Shown here: piece after piece, positions 31,771-42,406 of the stretch | Layout: each line of letters starts with the position of its first letter | How positions within the stretch are numbered: position 1 is the first letter of the stretch | Assembly (NCBI GenBank): GCA_947503305.1 | Contig: CANNDF010000005.1 | Span: forward strand, 310,001-374,000 | Source of the DNA: an uncultured Dokdonia sp. | GTDB lineage: Bacteria > Bacteroidota > Bacteroidia > Flavobacteriales > Flavobacteriaceae | Reading direction: 5' to 3' | Length of the DNA stretch: 64,000 nucleotides | Notes under the pieces: generated by a model | What the model was told of the DNA's origin: nothing | Databases searched by the model: none | The model's input: the letters and a program-made list of their open reading frames with translations, nothing else | Translations under genes and position numbers: made by a program

Positions 31771-33075
31771 CTAACCTTCTTTAGGCACTCGTTTTAATAA
31801 AAACACACCCATAGCAAAGAAAACGATTAAAAAGACAATAGCATATCGCATACTTCCTGTAAGTTCTTGCATGACTAAAAAGACGATCATTCCAAAAATG
31901 ATTCCTACTTTTTCTGAAACATCATAAAAGCTAAAATAGGAGGTGGTGTCTTCGGTTTCTGGCAAAAATTTGGAATAGGTAGACCTCGATAAGGACTGTA
32001 TCCCCCCCATTACCAAACCTACAATTGCTGCCGTAAAGTAAAACTGCACAGGCGTATATACAAAAAAGGCCCAGCTACATATCCCTATCCATATAATGTT
32101 GACAATAATAAGGGCTTTAATATTTCCTATCTTATTGGATAGTTTTGATGTTAATATCGCTCCTACTACTGCAATTAATTGAATTAATAAAATGCTTACA
32201 ATAAGTCCTGTTGTACGCTCACTATCACTACCCCATTCTAATTCTTGTTCTCCAAAATAAGCGGCGGCTAGCATCACAGTTTGTACGGCCATACTGTATA
32301 CAAAAAAAGCAATTAGATATTTTTTTAATCGTATCTGCCCCTTTAACTCTGTCCAGACATTTTTAAGCTCTGTAAAACCATGTAAAACTACTTCTTTGGT
32401 AAGAGGCCCATCTGCTTTATTTCCTTTAGGGAGATATCTGTACGTATACTGGCTGAATAAAATCCACCATACTCCCGTTAATATAAAAGATAGTTTTGTT
32501 GGAAAGGCTTCGCTCTCCCACCCAAAAGCCTCATACCCTAAAATCATGACTAGACAGAAGACAAGTAAAAGGACACTTCCTATATATCCTAATGCATATC
32601 CTTTTGCACTTAAGGCATCTTGCTGTTCTGGATGGGCTATATCGGGAAGATAGGAATTATAAAAAACGATACTTCCCCAAAACCCCACAAGTCCTAGCAA
32701 ATAGCATAAAAGCCCAAAATATATATTTTCTAGACTAAACCAAAAAAGTGCTATAGTGCTCAAAGCGCCCATATAACAGAAGAATTTTAAAAAGAACTTC
32801 TTATTCCCTAAATAATCTGCAATTCCAGATAACAAAGGGGAAATGACAGATATAATAAAAAATGCGAGTGCCGTGACTCCAAAAATAATAGAGGTTTGAT
32901 TCCATACGGTTCCAAACAGTGTGACTTCGGTAATCCCCGCCGATCTGAATAAAGCGCCATAAAACAATGGGAATATCGCAGATGCGATTACCAAACTGTA
33001 TACAGAATTTGCCCAATCGTAAAATGCCCAGGCATTTAATAATTTCTTATCTCCTTTTTGTAGTTGTGTCTTCAT
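31771..33075 (-). CDS. MFS transporter, UMF1 family
   Basis: NAWAFYDWANSVYSLVIASAIFPLFY...GGIQSLSRSTYSKFLPE. Confidence 0.88.
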   Translation of the reverse strand: MKTQLQKGDKKLLNAWAFYDWANSVYSLVIASAIFPLFYGALFRSAGITEVTLFGTVWNQTSIIFGVTALAFFIISVISPLLSGIADYLGNKKFFLKFFCYMGALSTIALFWFSLENIYFGLLCYLLGLVGFWGSIVFYNSYLPDIAHPEQQDALSAKGYALGYIGSVLLLVFCLVMILGYEAFGWESEAFPTKLSFILTGVWWILFSQYTYRYLPKGNKADGPLTKEVVLHGFTELKNVWTELKGQIRLKKYLIAFFVYSMAVQTVMLAAAYFGEQELEWGSDSERTTGLIVSILLIQLIAVVGAILTSKLSNKIGNIKALIIVNIIWIGICSWAFFVYTPVQFYFTAAIVGLVMGGIQSLSRSTYSKFLPETEDTTSYFSFYDVSEKVGIIFGMIVFLVMQELTGSMRYAIVFLIVFFAMGVFLLKRVPKEG

Positions 33076-33087
33076 ACTACTAAAATA

Positions 33088-33114
33088 AAAAAGCTACACG
33101 ACTGTGTAGCTTTT
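33088..33114 (-). terminator. terminator
   Basis: AAAAGCTACAC gact GTGTAGCTTTT downstream of the M48 gene region. Confidence 0.7.
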
Positions 33115-33142
33115 ATGACAAGATATTATCGTTAAATCTTAT

Positions 33143-33964
33143 TTATTTAAAAGAAGTCACCCCAAATTTTGCAGCTTCTTGTACTGCTACAGGCGCCATA
33201 CGTGTTAAGTTTGCTATACGGGAATCATTAGAAGGGTGTGTGCTTAATATTTGCGGGGGAGCTTGTCCTCCACTAGCAGCCTTCATACGTCTCCATAAAT
33301 TTGCAGCTTCATAAGGATCATATCCTGCAATTGCAGCAATGACAATTCCTATCTCGTCTGCCTGCGTTTCATGAGAACGACTGAAAGGTAACATTCCTGC
33401 TACTTGAGATCCTACTCCATACAGTTGCATAATCTGCTGTTGTTTCTCTGCGGTTTGTCCTCCTACAGCTACGGCTGTGCCTACAGCTCCTATTTGTTGT
33501 AATTGTGCTGCACTCATACGTTGTGCACCATGATCTGCAAGCGCATGGGCAAGTTCATGACCCATTACCATTGCAAGTCCTTTCTCCGTTTGGGTAATAG
33601 GTAATATACCTGTATACACTACAATCTTACCTCCGGGCATCGCCCAGGCATTTACAGCCTCATCTTCTACTAGATTATATTCCCATCTGTAATCTTGAAG
33701 ATATCCAGGGTATCCTTTTGCTGTTAGATATCGTTCTGCAGCCACAGCAATTTTTTCTCCTACACGTTTTACCATAGCGGCATCTGTGGTCCCATTTAAT
33801 ACTTTATTTTCAGAAAGAAATTGATCATATTGTTGAAATGCCATAGGAAACAACTGATCATTACTTACAAAGTTGAGTGTTTTCTTTCCTGTAAAAGGAC
33901 TAGTCTTACAAGCACATACTAACACAACTGTTAGTAATAGCGTACATATTTGCTTAGTATTCAT
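33143..33964 (-). CDS. M48 family metallopeptidase lipoprotein
   Basis: VMGHELAHALADHGAQR (HEXXH) and ETQADEIG. Confidence 0.92.
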   Translation of the reverse strand: MNTKQICTLLLTVVLVCACKTSPFTGKKTLNFVSNDQLFPMAFQQYDQFLSENKVLNGTTDAAMVKRVGEKIAVAAERYLTAKGYPGYLQDYRWEYNLVEDEAVNAWAMPGGKIVVYTGILPITQTEKGLAMVMGHELAHALADHGAQRMSAAQLQQIGAVGTAVAVGGQTAEKQQQIMQLYGVGSQVAGMLPFSRSHETQADEIGIVIAAIAGYDPYEAANLWRRMKAASGGQAPPQILSTHPSNDSRIANLTRMAPVAVQEAAKFGVTSFK

Positions 33965-34001
33965 TATTTTGATTTTAGTACACTAAAATTACAAAGAACT
34001 T

Positions 34002-36404
34002 TTAAGAACCTGAGATATGAAGCTCTGTAAAATCTTTCTTAATGATCAAAGCACATGTTTTCTCGTCAAACTGCACATCGTCAAAGCTAACTTTGACATT
34101 ATCAAGCTCTATTTCTTCTATTTTAAATGGTAAGCCTATTAAATGAATTCTAAAGGTATCATAACTCGTAATAAAATCTCCTCGTTTATGTTGCTGGATG
34201 ATCCAATCATTTTCCTTTCCAGACATTTTAAAGGTTCTATAGCTATAACGTGCTTTGGTATAATCATATCCATCTTGAGCATCTTCATAGAGTTTGGATG
34301 CATTTTTACCTAAACCATAATAGACTTCTAACTCTACTTGCTCTATTACTTTTTCTCCTACATATTGCTGGATAGGGTATTTAGGTAATATGGTTCCTTC
34401 TTTTACAAAAAGTGGCATCGAGTCTATATCTGCATCTACCCATTGTTCTTTTCCTCCTTCTACAGGTAATTTGGTCCAATAGTTATACCACTTCCCTCTT
34501 GGAACATACATACGACGTCCCTTTGCATTAGGTTCAAGAATAGGACATGCTAATATGTGATTTCCAAAAATAAACTCATCGGTACGATAATGTGTTTGTG
34601 GATCATCTTGGTCAAAATACACTAGTGGTTTTAATAAAGGAGTTCCTTTCTTGATATACTCATAAAACATAGTATATAAATAGGGAAGTAAGCGATAACG
34701 CAAATTAATAAACTTACGTGCTATATCTGTTACATCATCGTCAAATGCCCAAGGTTCTTGCTCTCCGTGATGACCCGATGAGTGTGTTCTACAGAAAGGG
34801 TGAAAAACACCAAGCTGTATCCATCGTGTATATAACTCACCCGTAGGCTGCTCTGCAAATCCTCCTATATCTGTCCCAGTAAAAGACATTCCGGAAATAC
34901 ACATCCGTTGTACTTGGATATTTGCTACCCAAAGGTGCTCCCAACTGGCAACATTATCTCCTGTCCAAGATGAAGTATAGCGTTGTGCGCCACTATAAGC
35001 TGATCGCGTAATTACAAAAGGGCGCTTAGGATATGCATATTTTTTAACCCCTTCATAGGTGGCTCTTGCCATTTGAGTTCCATAAATATTATGTGCTTTA
35101 CGATGGCTACAGGGATGACCATCATAGTCATGGCGTACATCGGGCGGAAAGGTTTTACCTGGAACTTCCATAACAGCAGGCTCATTCATATCATTCCATA
35201 CTCCCTTTACTCCTATATCATGGATAAGTTCTTTAAATAATCCAGCCCACCATTTACGAACCTTAGGATTTGTATAATCTGGAAAATTACATTCTCCTGG
35301 CCATACTTTTCCTTTCATATATGGACCATCTGCACGTTTACAGAAATAATCATTTTCAATTCCTTCCTGATATACCGAATAGTCAGGATCTATTTTAATT
35401 CCTGGATCTATAATTACAATTGTTTTAAATCCATCATCTGCCAGTTCTTTGACCATACGTTTAGGATCTGGAAAATACTCCTTATTCCATGTAAAACAAC
35501 GGAAACCATCCATATAATCAATATCTAAATAGATACCATCACAAGGGATTTTTAAATCTCTAAATTTTTGAGCAATTTCTTTTACATTACTTTCAGGATA
35601 ATAACTCCACTTACATTGTTGATAGCCTAATGCCCATAATGGTGGCATTTCTGGCACTCCTGTTAAGTTTGTATAATTAGATACTACATCTTCCATAGAA
35701 GGGCCATAAATGAAATAGTAATTCATCTCACCTCCCTGGGCCCAGAAACTAGCAACATCTATACGTTCATTACAAAAATCAAAAAAAGTTCTAAAAGTAT
35801 TATCAAAGAAAACCCCATAGGCTCGTTTCTGATGTAATCCTATATAAAATGGAACACTCTTGTAAATAGGGTCTTTATCTTTACCAAATGCATATTCATC
35901 TGTAGCCCAATTTTGCACACGTTTCCCTCGTAAATTAGAATGCATGGGCTTATCTCCTAAGCCATAATAACTCTCTGCATGTTGTGCTTTTTTACTCATC
36001 TTAACGATGTTCCCACCGTATTCAAAGCTCTCTTCAAAATGGAATCCTAACTCATCTTCATTGATCAAATTTCCTTTAAGATCATAGATAGAAGTTTGAA
36101 GACTCAATTTTTCTATACGCACATGCAGTTTACTCGTTTTGACATGGTAATAGTCCTTGTCATCTGTCACTTCTAGATGATTGTATCCTCTATTAGCATT
36201 TTGATCAATCGCATATGAAAAATCAGATTCAAAAACACCTCCAGTGGCAAACCTAAAACGGATCACACTATCGCGTAATACGGTAAGTTGAAGAATGACA
36301 TTATTCTGTGTAGAAAAATAGAGGGTATCTACATCTTTATTAAAATCTATAATTTGATTAGGAAATTGATTTCCTTTTTGTTGCAATTCTGTATTAGTAA
36401 TCAT
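34002..36404 (-). CDS. glycoside hydrolase family 31 (alpha-glucosidase-like)
   Basis: IYLDIDYMDGFRCFTWN, KGVWNDMNEPAV, SSWTGDNVASWEHL. Confidence 0.93.
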   Translation of the reverse strand: MITNTELQQKGNQFPNQIIDFNKDVDTLYFSTQNNVILQLTVLRDSVIRFRFATGGVFESDFSYAIDQNANRGYNHLEVTDDKDYYHVKTSKLHVRIEKLSLQTSIYDLKGNLINEDELGFHFEESFEYGGNIVKMSKKAQHAESYYGLGDKPMHSNLRGKRVQNWATDEYAFGKDKDPIYKSVPFYIGLHQKRAYGVFFDNTFRTFFDFCNERIDVASFWAQGGEMNYYFIYGPSMEDVVSNYTNLTGVPEMPPLWALGYQQCKWSYYPESNVKEIAQKFRDLKIPCDGIYLDIDYMDGFRCFTWNKEYFPDPKRMVKELADDGFKTIVIIDPGIKIDPDYSVYQEGIENDYFCKRADGPYMKGKVWPGECNFPDYTNPKVRKWWAGLFKELIHDIGVKGVWNDMNEPAVMEVPGKTFPPDVRHDYDGHPCSHRKAHNIYGTQMARATYEGVKKYAYPKRPFVITRSAYSGAQRYTSSWTGDNVASWEHLWVANIQVQRMCISGMSFTGTDIGGFAEQPTGELYTRWIQLGVFHPFCRTHSSGHHGEQEPWAFDDDVTDIARKFINLRYRLLPYLYTMFYEYIKKGTPLLKPLVYFDQDDPQTHYRTDEFIFGNHILACPILEPNAKGRRMYVPRGKWYNYWTKLPVEGGKEQWVDADIDSMPLFVKEGTILPKYPIQQYVGEKVIEQVELEVYYGLGKNASKLYEDAQDGYDYTKARYSYRTFKMSGKENDWIIQQHKRGDFITSYDTFRIHLIGLPFKIEEIELDNVKVSFDDVQFDEKTCALIIKKDFTELHISGS

Positions 36405-36570
36405 AGTGTTCTCTTAGTACTTATCAAATAAAAACTATCTAGTTCACATCAAGAAATATTCTACGATAAGTTTATTAACGCTAACGTTTTCGTAACTGAA
36501 AAAAATTATTTTATTGAAGATTTTTAATGTAATTAAGACAATTATAGTGTCAAAAACAGAAATAAGAACA

Positions 36571-36594
36571 TATACGCTTTCGCGAAAGCGTATA
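36571..36594. repeat. dispersed palindrome, perfect 24-mer
   Basis: TATACGCTTTCGCGAAAGCGTATA between GH31 and glgB. Confidence 0.92.
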
Positions 36595-36616
36595 CCTCAA
36601 AACCGCTTTTTCATGT

Positions 36617-38530
36617 CTATTTCTTTATGTATTTAAATGCAATCATTCCCAAAGGCGGGATCTGTATGCTTGCCGAATGATCTCTAAATTGATGTGATAC
36701 TTCTTCAGATTTTATTGCCTTATTTTTGAAATTCCCACTGCCGCTATACTTCTTTAAATCGCTATTAAAAACTTCCTTAATTGTTCCTGTTTTGGGAAGT
36801 CCAATACGATAGTCGTCTTTTGGAACTGGTGTCATATTACAAACAATAATAAGGTCGTCCTTAGAGGAATTTCCTTTTCTGATATATACCAATACTGAAT
36901 TTTCTGTATCGCTATAGTCAATCCATTCAAAACCATCTGATTGAAATTGTTTTTGATATAATGCAGGCTCTTTTTTGTACAATTTATTAAGGTCTTTTAT
37001 CAAGGTTTGAACACCTTTGTGCACATCATAGGCTAGCAAATGCCAGTCTAGGCTTTGCTGAAAGTTCCACTCTGCGCTTTGTCCAAATTCTGCTCCCTGA
37101 AAGAGTAAGTTTGTACCTGGATGTGTAAACATATAACTGTATAACAGTCTAAGATTTGCAAAACGCTGCCACTCATCACCAGGCATTCTTCCTAATATAG
37201 AGTGTTTTCCGTACACCACTTCGTCATGTGATAAAGGGAGCATAAAATTTTCTGTAAATGCATAGGTCATACTAAAGGTCAAATCATTTTGATGGTGCTG
37301 ACGATAGATAGGTTCTTTTGCAAAATATTGTAAGGTATCATGCATCCAGCCCATCATCCATTTCATCCCAAATCCTAGGCCTCCTATAAAGGTTGGTTTT
37401 GATACCATAGGAAAGGATGTAGATTCTTCTGCAATCGTCTGTACATCTGGGAAACTACTATATACAGCCTCATTCATTTCTTTCATAAATGCGATAGCAT
37501 CTAGATTTTCTCTACCTCCATATTGATTGGGTTCCCATTCTCCATCTTCACGAGAATAATCTAGGAATAACATAGAGGCTACTGCATCTACCCGTAGTCC
37601 ATCTACGTGATATTGATCCAGCCAGAAAATAGCATTACTGATAAGAAAAGACTTTACCTCATTACGGCCGTAATTAAAAATGAGACTTTTCCAATCAGGG
37701 TGATATCCTTTGCGTTTATCGGGATGCTCATACAAACATGATCCATCAAAAAATCCTAATCCATGTGCATCTTCTGGGAAATGTGACGGTACCCAGTCCA
37801 AAATAATACCTATATCATTTTGATGTAATTTATCTACCAATACTTTAAACTCTTCTGGATATCCAAAACGGGATGTAGGTGCAAAATAACCTGTCAATTG
37901 ATATCCCCAACTTGGATCATAAGGATACTCCATTACAGGCATTAATTCTACATGCGTAAAATTCATTTCTTTTACATAGGCAACCAGCTCATCTGCGAGT
38001 TCTATATAAGACAAAAAACGATTCTCTTTTATTTGTTTTTTCCACGACCCTAAGTGTACTTCATATACAGAATAAGGAGCATCCAGTGCATTGTGTTTTT
38101 TCCTTTTTTTCATCCACTTAGCATCCTCCCATGTATAAGGGTCATCCCAAACAATAGAAGCGGTCTTAGGAGGATGTTCACAGCGTCTGGCATAAGGATC
38201 TGCCTTCTCTGTTTTGATATCGTTATTATGGCTTTGTATCTTATATTTATAGATAGTCCCTTTGCCCGTATTAGGAATAAACCCTTCCCATATACCGCTC
38301 TCATCCCATCGTACATTAAGATTGTGTTCTCCTTCTATCCAGTAATTAAAATCTCCTATAACAGAAACGGACTTTGCACTAGGTGCCCATACTGCAAAAT
38401 AAGTCCCTTTCTCTCCATCTACCTCCATAATATGAGAACCCATCTTCTCATATAATCGATAATGCTTTCCTGCTTTAAAGAGATTAATATCAAAGTCTGT
38501 AAAAAGACTAAATGGTTTTACTTCTGCCAT
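36617..38530 (-). CDS. glgB: 1,4-alpha-glucan branching enzyme
   Basis: YEVHLGSWKK, MPVMEYPYDPSWGYQLTGYFAPTSRFG, GLRVDAVASMLFLDYSR, LPLSHDEVVYGK. Confidence 0.96.
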   Translation of the reverse strand: MAEVKPFSLFTDFDINLFKAGKHYRLYEKMGSHIMEVDGEKGTYFAVWAPSAKSVSVIGDFNYWIEGEHNLNVRWDESGIWEGFIPNTGKGTIYKYKIQSHNNDIKTEKADPYARRCEHPPKTASIVWDDPYTWEDAKWMKKRKKHNALDAPYSVYEVHLGSWKKQIKENRFLSYIELADELVAYVKEMNFTHVELMPVMEYPYDPSWGYQLTGYFAPTSRFGYPEEFKVLVDKLHQNDIGIILDWVPSHFPEDAHGLGFFDGSCLYEHPDKRKGYHPDWKSLIFNYGRNEVKSFLISNAIFWLDQYHVDGLRVDAVASMLFLDYSREDGEWEPNQYGGRENLDAIAFMKEMNEAVYSSFPDVQTIAEESTSFPMVSKPTFIGGLGFGMKWMMGWMHDTLQYFAKEPIYRQHHQNDLTFSMTYAFTENFMLPLSHDEVVYGKHSILGRMPGDEWQRFANLRLLYSYMFTHPGTNLLFQGAEFGQSAEWNFQQSLDWHLLAYDVHKGVQTLIKDLNKLYKKEPALYQKQFQSDGFEWIDYSDTENSVLVYIRKGNSSKDDLIIVCNMTPVPKDDYRIGLPKTGTIKEVFNSDLKKYSGSGNFKNKAIKSEEVSHQFRDHSASIQIPPLGMIAFKYIKK

Positions 38531-38533
38531 AAA

Positions 38534-40162
38534 TTAATGATTGATAATATTTGATATTCCTTTTAAAGGAATAACTGCCCAAAGGGGTCTTGAATTAAGC
38601 TCATAGCCCAGCTCATATACAGCTTTTTCGAGTAATGAGTACTTTAATAAAAAGATACGCTCTTGATTATACCCTATATTTAAATTTGCTTTTTGGATTT
38701 CTACTATATAGGTAGACAAGAAAACACCTATAAAATATTTATAGAGAAGTTCTCCAGCATCAAATAACTCATCTTGAGTTTGTTCATACTCTTCTCCATG
38801 ATTAAATATAGTTGCATAAATTGAGTAGTGAAATGATCTAAAAAGGCCTGCAACATCTTTTAATGGGGGTTGTTTTACTTTACGATCTCTAATTGTACTT
38901 TCTGGTTCTCCTTCAAAATCAAGGATAAAAAAATCATCATCTTGTACTAAGATTTGTCCCAGATGATAATCTCCATGTACACGGATGCGTTCCCCTTTTA
39001 GTTTGGTCCAATCAAAATTTACAAAACGTTTACGAATACTATTTTTTTTGTCTAGGAATTCCGTAGCTAGTTCTAATGCAAGACCTTCTAGTTTATGTAA
39101 ATTATTTTCTATTGTATTAAGTCGGTTTTGAAATTGATAGAGTAACCTATTTTTTAACCAGACAGTATAATCTCCGTTAAAATGTGTGGGGGTAAATGCT
39201 GTTTCTTCAAACTCACTTCCTAGTGCTATATGCATTTCGGCAGTACGTTTAGCCAGCGTTTGAATTTTTAATAATAGATTGAGCCCTACCCAATCTATAA
39301 TCTGAGGAGGTACATCCCGTATATCCTGTCGTTCAAACAACTCTGTTTGTGGTAATGACTGAATATTAATATTCTTATACGTTAAATTTAAAAAGACCTT
39401 ATGCAATTCTTTAAGCATATAATCCCAGGCGTCTCCTTGATTTGGAACCATTTCTTGCATTAACCCTATCGTAATATTTGAGTTATCTGCGTCTACTACA
39501 TTAATACTACCCAGATATGCTGGCGTATTTTTATAATCTTTCTTTTCTGATAAGAAACGACTCATTTCATAATCAGGATTCTTATCAACATAGATACGCC
39601 TAAAGAATTTTAAAACATATTTCTCATTATAGACAATGGATGTATTACTCTGTTCTAAGCCCATAAATCGTGAAGATTCATATTCAAAATCTCCAAAACG
39701 AACTCCTTTATGATACTGCACTTTAGTCCTATCATTAGGTATGGCAGAGCGTATACGGTTAAAAACCAAGGCTCTAAATGCGTCTAGATTTACAGCGTCT
39801 ATAATAAACCCTTCCTGATTTTTAATACTGACGGGTAAAATGCGATCCTCCTGTGCAAAACTTTCATCAGAAACAAAAGCTATTGGCAAAAAATAATGTT
39901 GGTAAAAGGCTTCATGAAAATTAATCTCTAAGAGCAACCCATAATAAACCTCTTCTTTTTGTTGAATACGGAAATACTCCGAGAGTTCTATGTATTTTAT
40001 TTTACTGGCTTTACCTCCATACCAGCGCTGTTTAAGAATATAATCTTCCAAGATATCTGAAAGGAAGACTTTAATAAAAGCATCATTATCTAATAACTCT
40101 TCCCAAGAACTATCAAAATTGTAGGGTGCTTTTACAATAGTATTTGTGTTCTTTTTGGCCAT
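38534..40162 (-). CDS. maltokinase-like/aminoglycoside-phosphotransferase-fold protein
   Basis: LKQRWYGGKASKI, RVHGDYHLGQILVQDDDFFILDFEGEP. Confidence 0.85.
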   Translation of the reverse strand: MAKKNTNTIVKAPYNFDSSWEELLDNDAFIKVFLSDILEDYILKQRWYGGKASKIKYIELSEYFRIQQKEEVYYGLLLEINFHEAFYQHYFLPIAFVSDESFAQEDRILPVSIKNQEGFIIDAVNLDAFRALVFNRIRSAIPNDRTKVQYHKGVRFGDFEYESSRFMGLEQSNTSIVYNEKYVLKFFRRIYVDKNPDYEMSRFLSEKKDYKNTPAYLGSINVVDADNSNITIGLMQEMVPNQGDAWDYMLKELHKVFLNLTYKNINIQSLPQTELFERQDIRDVPPQIIDWVGLNLLLKIQTLAKRTAEMHIALGSEFEETAFTPTHFNGDYTVWLKNRLLYQFQNRLNTIENNLHKLEGLALELATEFLDKKNSIRKRFVNFDWTKLKGERIRVHGDYHLGQILVQDDDFFILDFEGEPESTIRDRKVKQPPLKDVAGLFRSFHYSIYATIFNHGEEYEQTQDELFDAGELLYKYFIGVFLSTYIVEIQKANLNIGYNQERIFLLKYSLLEKAVYELGYELNSRPLWAVIPLKGISNIINH

Positions 40163-40164
40163 TG

Positions 40165-42120
40165 TTATTTATTGATTTTAAAGATATGAAATGGTAATGC
40201 TGGATGTAATTCTACATAGTTCCATTCGTCATACCAATGATAACTGCTTTTTGTAATAAGGTCATGTACTTCAATACGATGTCCATGAGATATGCCTATC
40301 GCTGCTAGTGGTACTTGTAAACTCCCTTGTTGTGAATAGTAAGGATCTAAACTAATAATGACAAGAATTTCATCACTTCTATCTTGATTCCATTTATAAA
40401 ATGCAATCAATTGTTCATTTTCTATGTAGCAGAATTTAATATTATTAGTTTGTTGTAACGCTTCATGATCATGTCGGATCGTATTGATACGTGTAATGAT
40501 GGTCGTAAGTTTACTTTCTTTTTCCCAATCGTAATGACATAATTGAAATTTCTCAGAATTAAGATACTCTTCTTTTCCAGGAATGGCATCGCTTATCATT
40601 TGTTCAAATACGGGTCCATAGATCCCTATATTAGAACTTAATGTAGCCGCAAGGGCATAGCGTTGCATATATTTTGCTTCATTAGCCCCTTGTAAATGAA
40701 ACGGATTAATGTCAGGGGTATTAGGCCAGAAATTAGGACGCATATACTCACGTTGATCCGATTGAGTAAGCTCTGTCATATATTCTATAAGTTCGTGCTT
40801 ATTATCCCGCCATGTAAAATAGGTATACGACTGTGTATATCCTTGTTTTGCAAGTTGTTGCATTACCTTAGGTTTTGTAAAAGCTTCTGCAAGGAAAATA
40901 ACATCTGGGTGTTTTTTCTTTACTTCTCCAATAACCCAATTCCAAAAATAATACGGCTTTGTATGTGGGTTGTCTACTCTAAAGACATGGATCCCACAAT
41001 CGATCCAATACAGTAAAATATCCAGGCATTCTTTCCATAAATTTTCGTAATTATCACTTTCCCAATAGATAGGTAATATATCCTGATATTTTTTGGGAGG
41101 GTTTTCTGCATATTGTACTGTACCGTCTGGGCGCCATTTGAACCATTCGGGATGTGAGGTTACCCATGGATGGTCTGGTGCTGCTTGTAATGCATAATCC
41201 ATTGCTACTTCAATACCCAGGTCTTTTGCTTTTTTTACAAGGTTTTTAAAATCTTCTATAGATCCTAATTCTGGATGAAGATCTTTGTGTCCTCCTGCTT
41301 TAGAACCTATTCCCCAGGCAGAGCCCACATCTCCTTCAAAGGCTTCTGTTGTATTATTTTTTCCTTTTCTATTAACTTCTCCTATTGGATGAACGGGAGG
41401 AAAATATAAAGTATCAAACCCCATTTGAGCTACCCGAGGTAATAAACGTTCACAATCTTTAAATGTCCCATGTACCCCTTCTTTTTCTGAAGATGATCTC
41501 GGAAAAAATTCATACCACGTACTGAATTGTGCCTTTTTTCGATCTACATATATGCGATATTCCTTACTCTCATTAGCAAGTATTCGTTCAGGATATTTTA
41601 CAAAAATGGCGTGAAGTTGTTCGCCTTTAGCAAAAGCTACTGCCACTTCATAGGCATCTTCAGATTGAAAATCAGTAATTGCTTTCTGTAATATTTCCTT
41701 TTCCGTTTTTGTAGCTTTATCCAGAAGTGCTTTTAAATAGTCTACTCCTTCCAGAAGTTCTGAGGTTACCCGCTGATTATCATCTATTTTACGCTCTATC
41801 CCATGTTGCCAGTTCAAACCATAATCTACCCAAGCTTGGACTTTATAACTATAAAATCCTTGTTTATCTACGATAAAACTAGTCTGCCATTCATCATTAT
41901 TAAGCTCCTGCATTCTGGCAGATTTCCAGGTACGCGCTGCTTCATGTTTATAAAGTACCTCTCCAGCAATAACATCGTGGCCATCTACAAGGATATGTGC
42001 GTCTACATGTACAATTTCGTTGACAATTCTCTTGATAAAAAAATCGCCATGATTAAGGTGTGGCGATACATGGTCTATAACAACCCTTTTTTGATTGAGC
42101 ATTTGGTTTTTGGTTTTCAA
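40165..42120 (-). CDS. glgE: alpha-1,4-glucan:maltose-1-phosphate maltosyltransferase
   Basis: WYEFFPRSSSEKEGVHGTFKDCERLLPRVAQMGFDTLYFPPVHPIGEVNRKGKNN, FRVDNPHTKPYYFWNW. Confidence 0.95.
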   Translation of the reverse strand: MKTKNQMLNQKRVVIDHVSPHLNHGDFFIKRIVNEIVHVDAHILVDGHDVIAGEVLYKHEAARTWKSARMQELNNDEWQTSFIVDKQGFYSYKVQAWVDYGLNWQHGIERKIDDNQRVTSELLEGVDYLKALLDKATKTEKEILQKAITDFQSEDAYEVAVAFAKGEQLHAIFVKYPERILANESKEYRIYVDRKKAQFSTWYEFFPRSSSEKEGVHGTFKDCERLLPRVAQMGFDTLYFPPVHPIGEVNRKGKNNTTEAFEGDVGSAWGIGSKAGGHKDLHPELGSIEDFKNLVKKAKDLGIEVAMDYALQAAPDHPWVTSHPEWFKWRPDGTVQYAENPPKKYQDILPIYWESDNYENLWKECLDILLYWIDCGIHVFRVDNPHTKPYYFWNWVIGEVKKKHPDVIFLAEAFTKPKVMQQLAKQGYTQSYTYFTWRDNKHELIEYMTELTQSDQREYMRPNFWPNTPDINPFHLQGANEAKYMQRYALAATLSSNIGIYGPVFEQMISDAIPGKEEYLNSEKFQLCHYDWEKESKLTTIITRINTIRHDHEALQQTNNIKFCYIENEQLIAFYKWNQDRSDEILVIISLDPYYSQQGSLQVPLAAIGISHGHRIEVHDLITKSSYHWYDEWNYVELHPALPFHIFKINK

Positions 42121-42406
42121 GAATTTAGAATCTTAAATGTAGCAAAAATCACCTGAAAACTCCCTCCCTATTCTTAAGATTTTGGCATAGGTGATTTTGT
42201 TAATTGATTCATGAGAAATTCAATAAATTGCTATGAATTTGTTAAACAAAAGACTTTTTTAGCGCTTTTTTTTGAGAAAAAATCGTCGCATTATATCGCA
42301 TCCCTATTCACATACTATAAATTAATAGCAAGAATAGGAACCTATAAAGACAATCTTACAAGGAAAATTGTTTTTAAATATGGGATACAATACCGTTTCT
42401 ACAAAA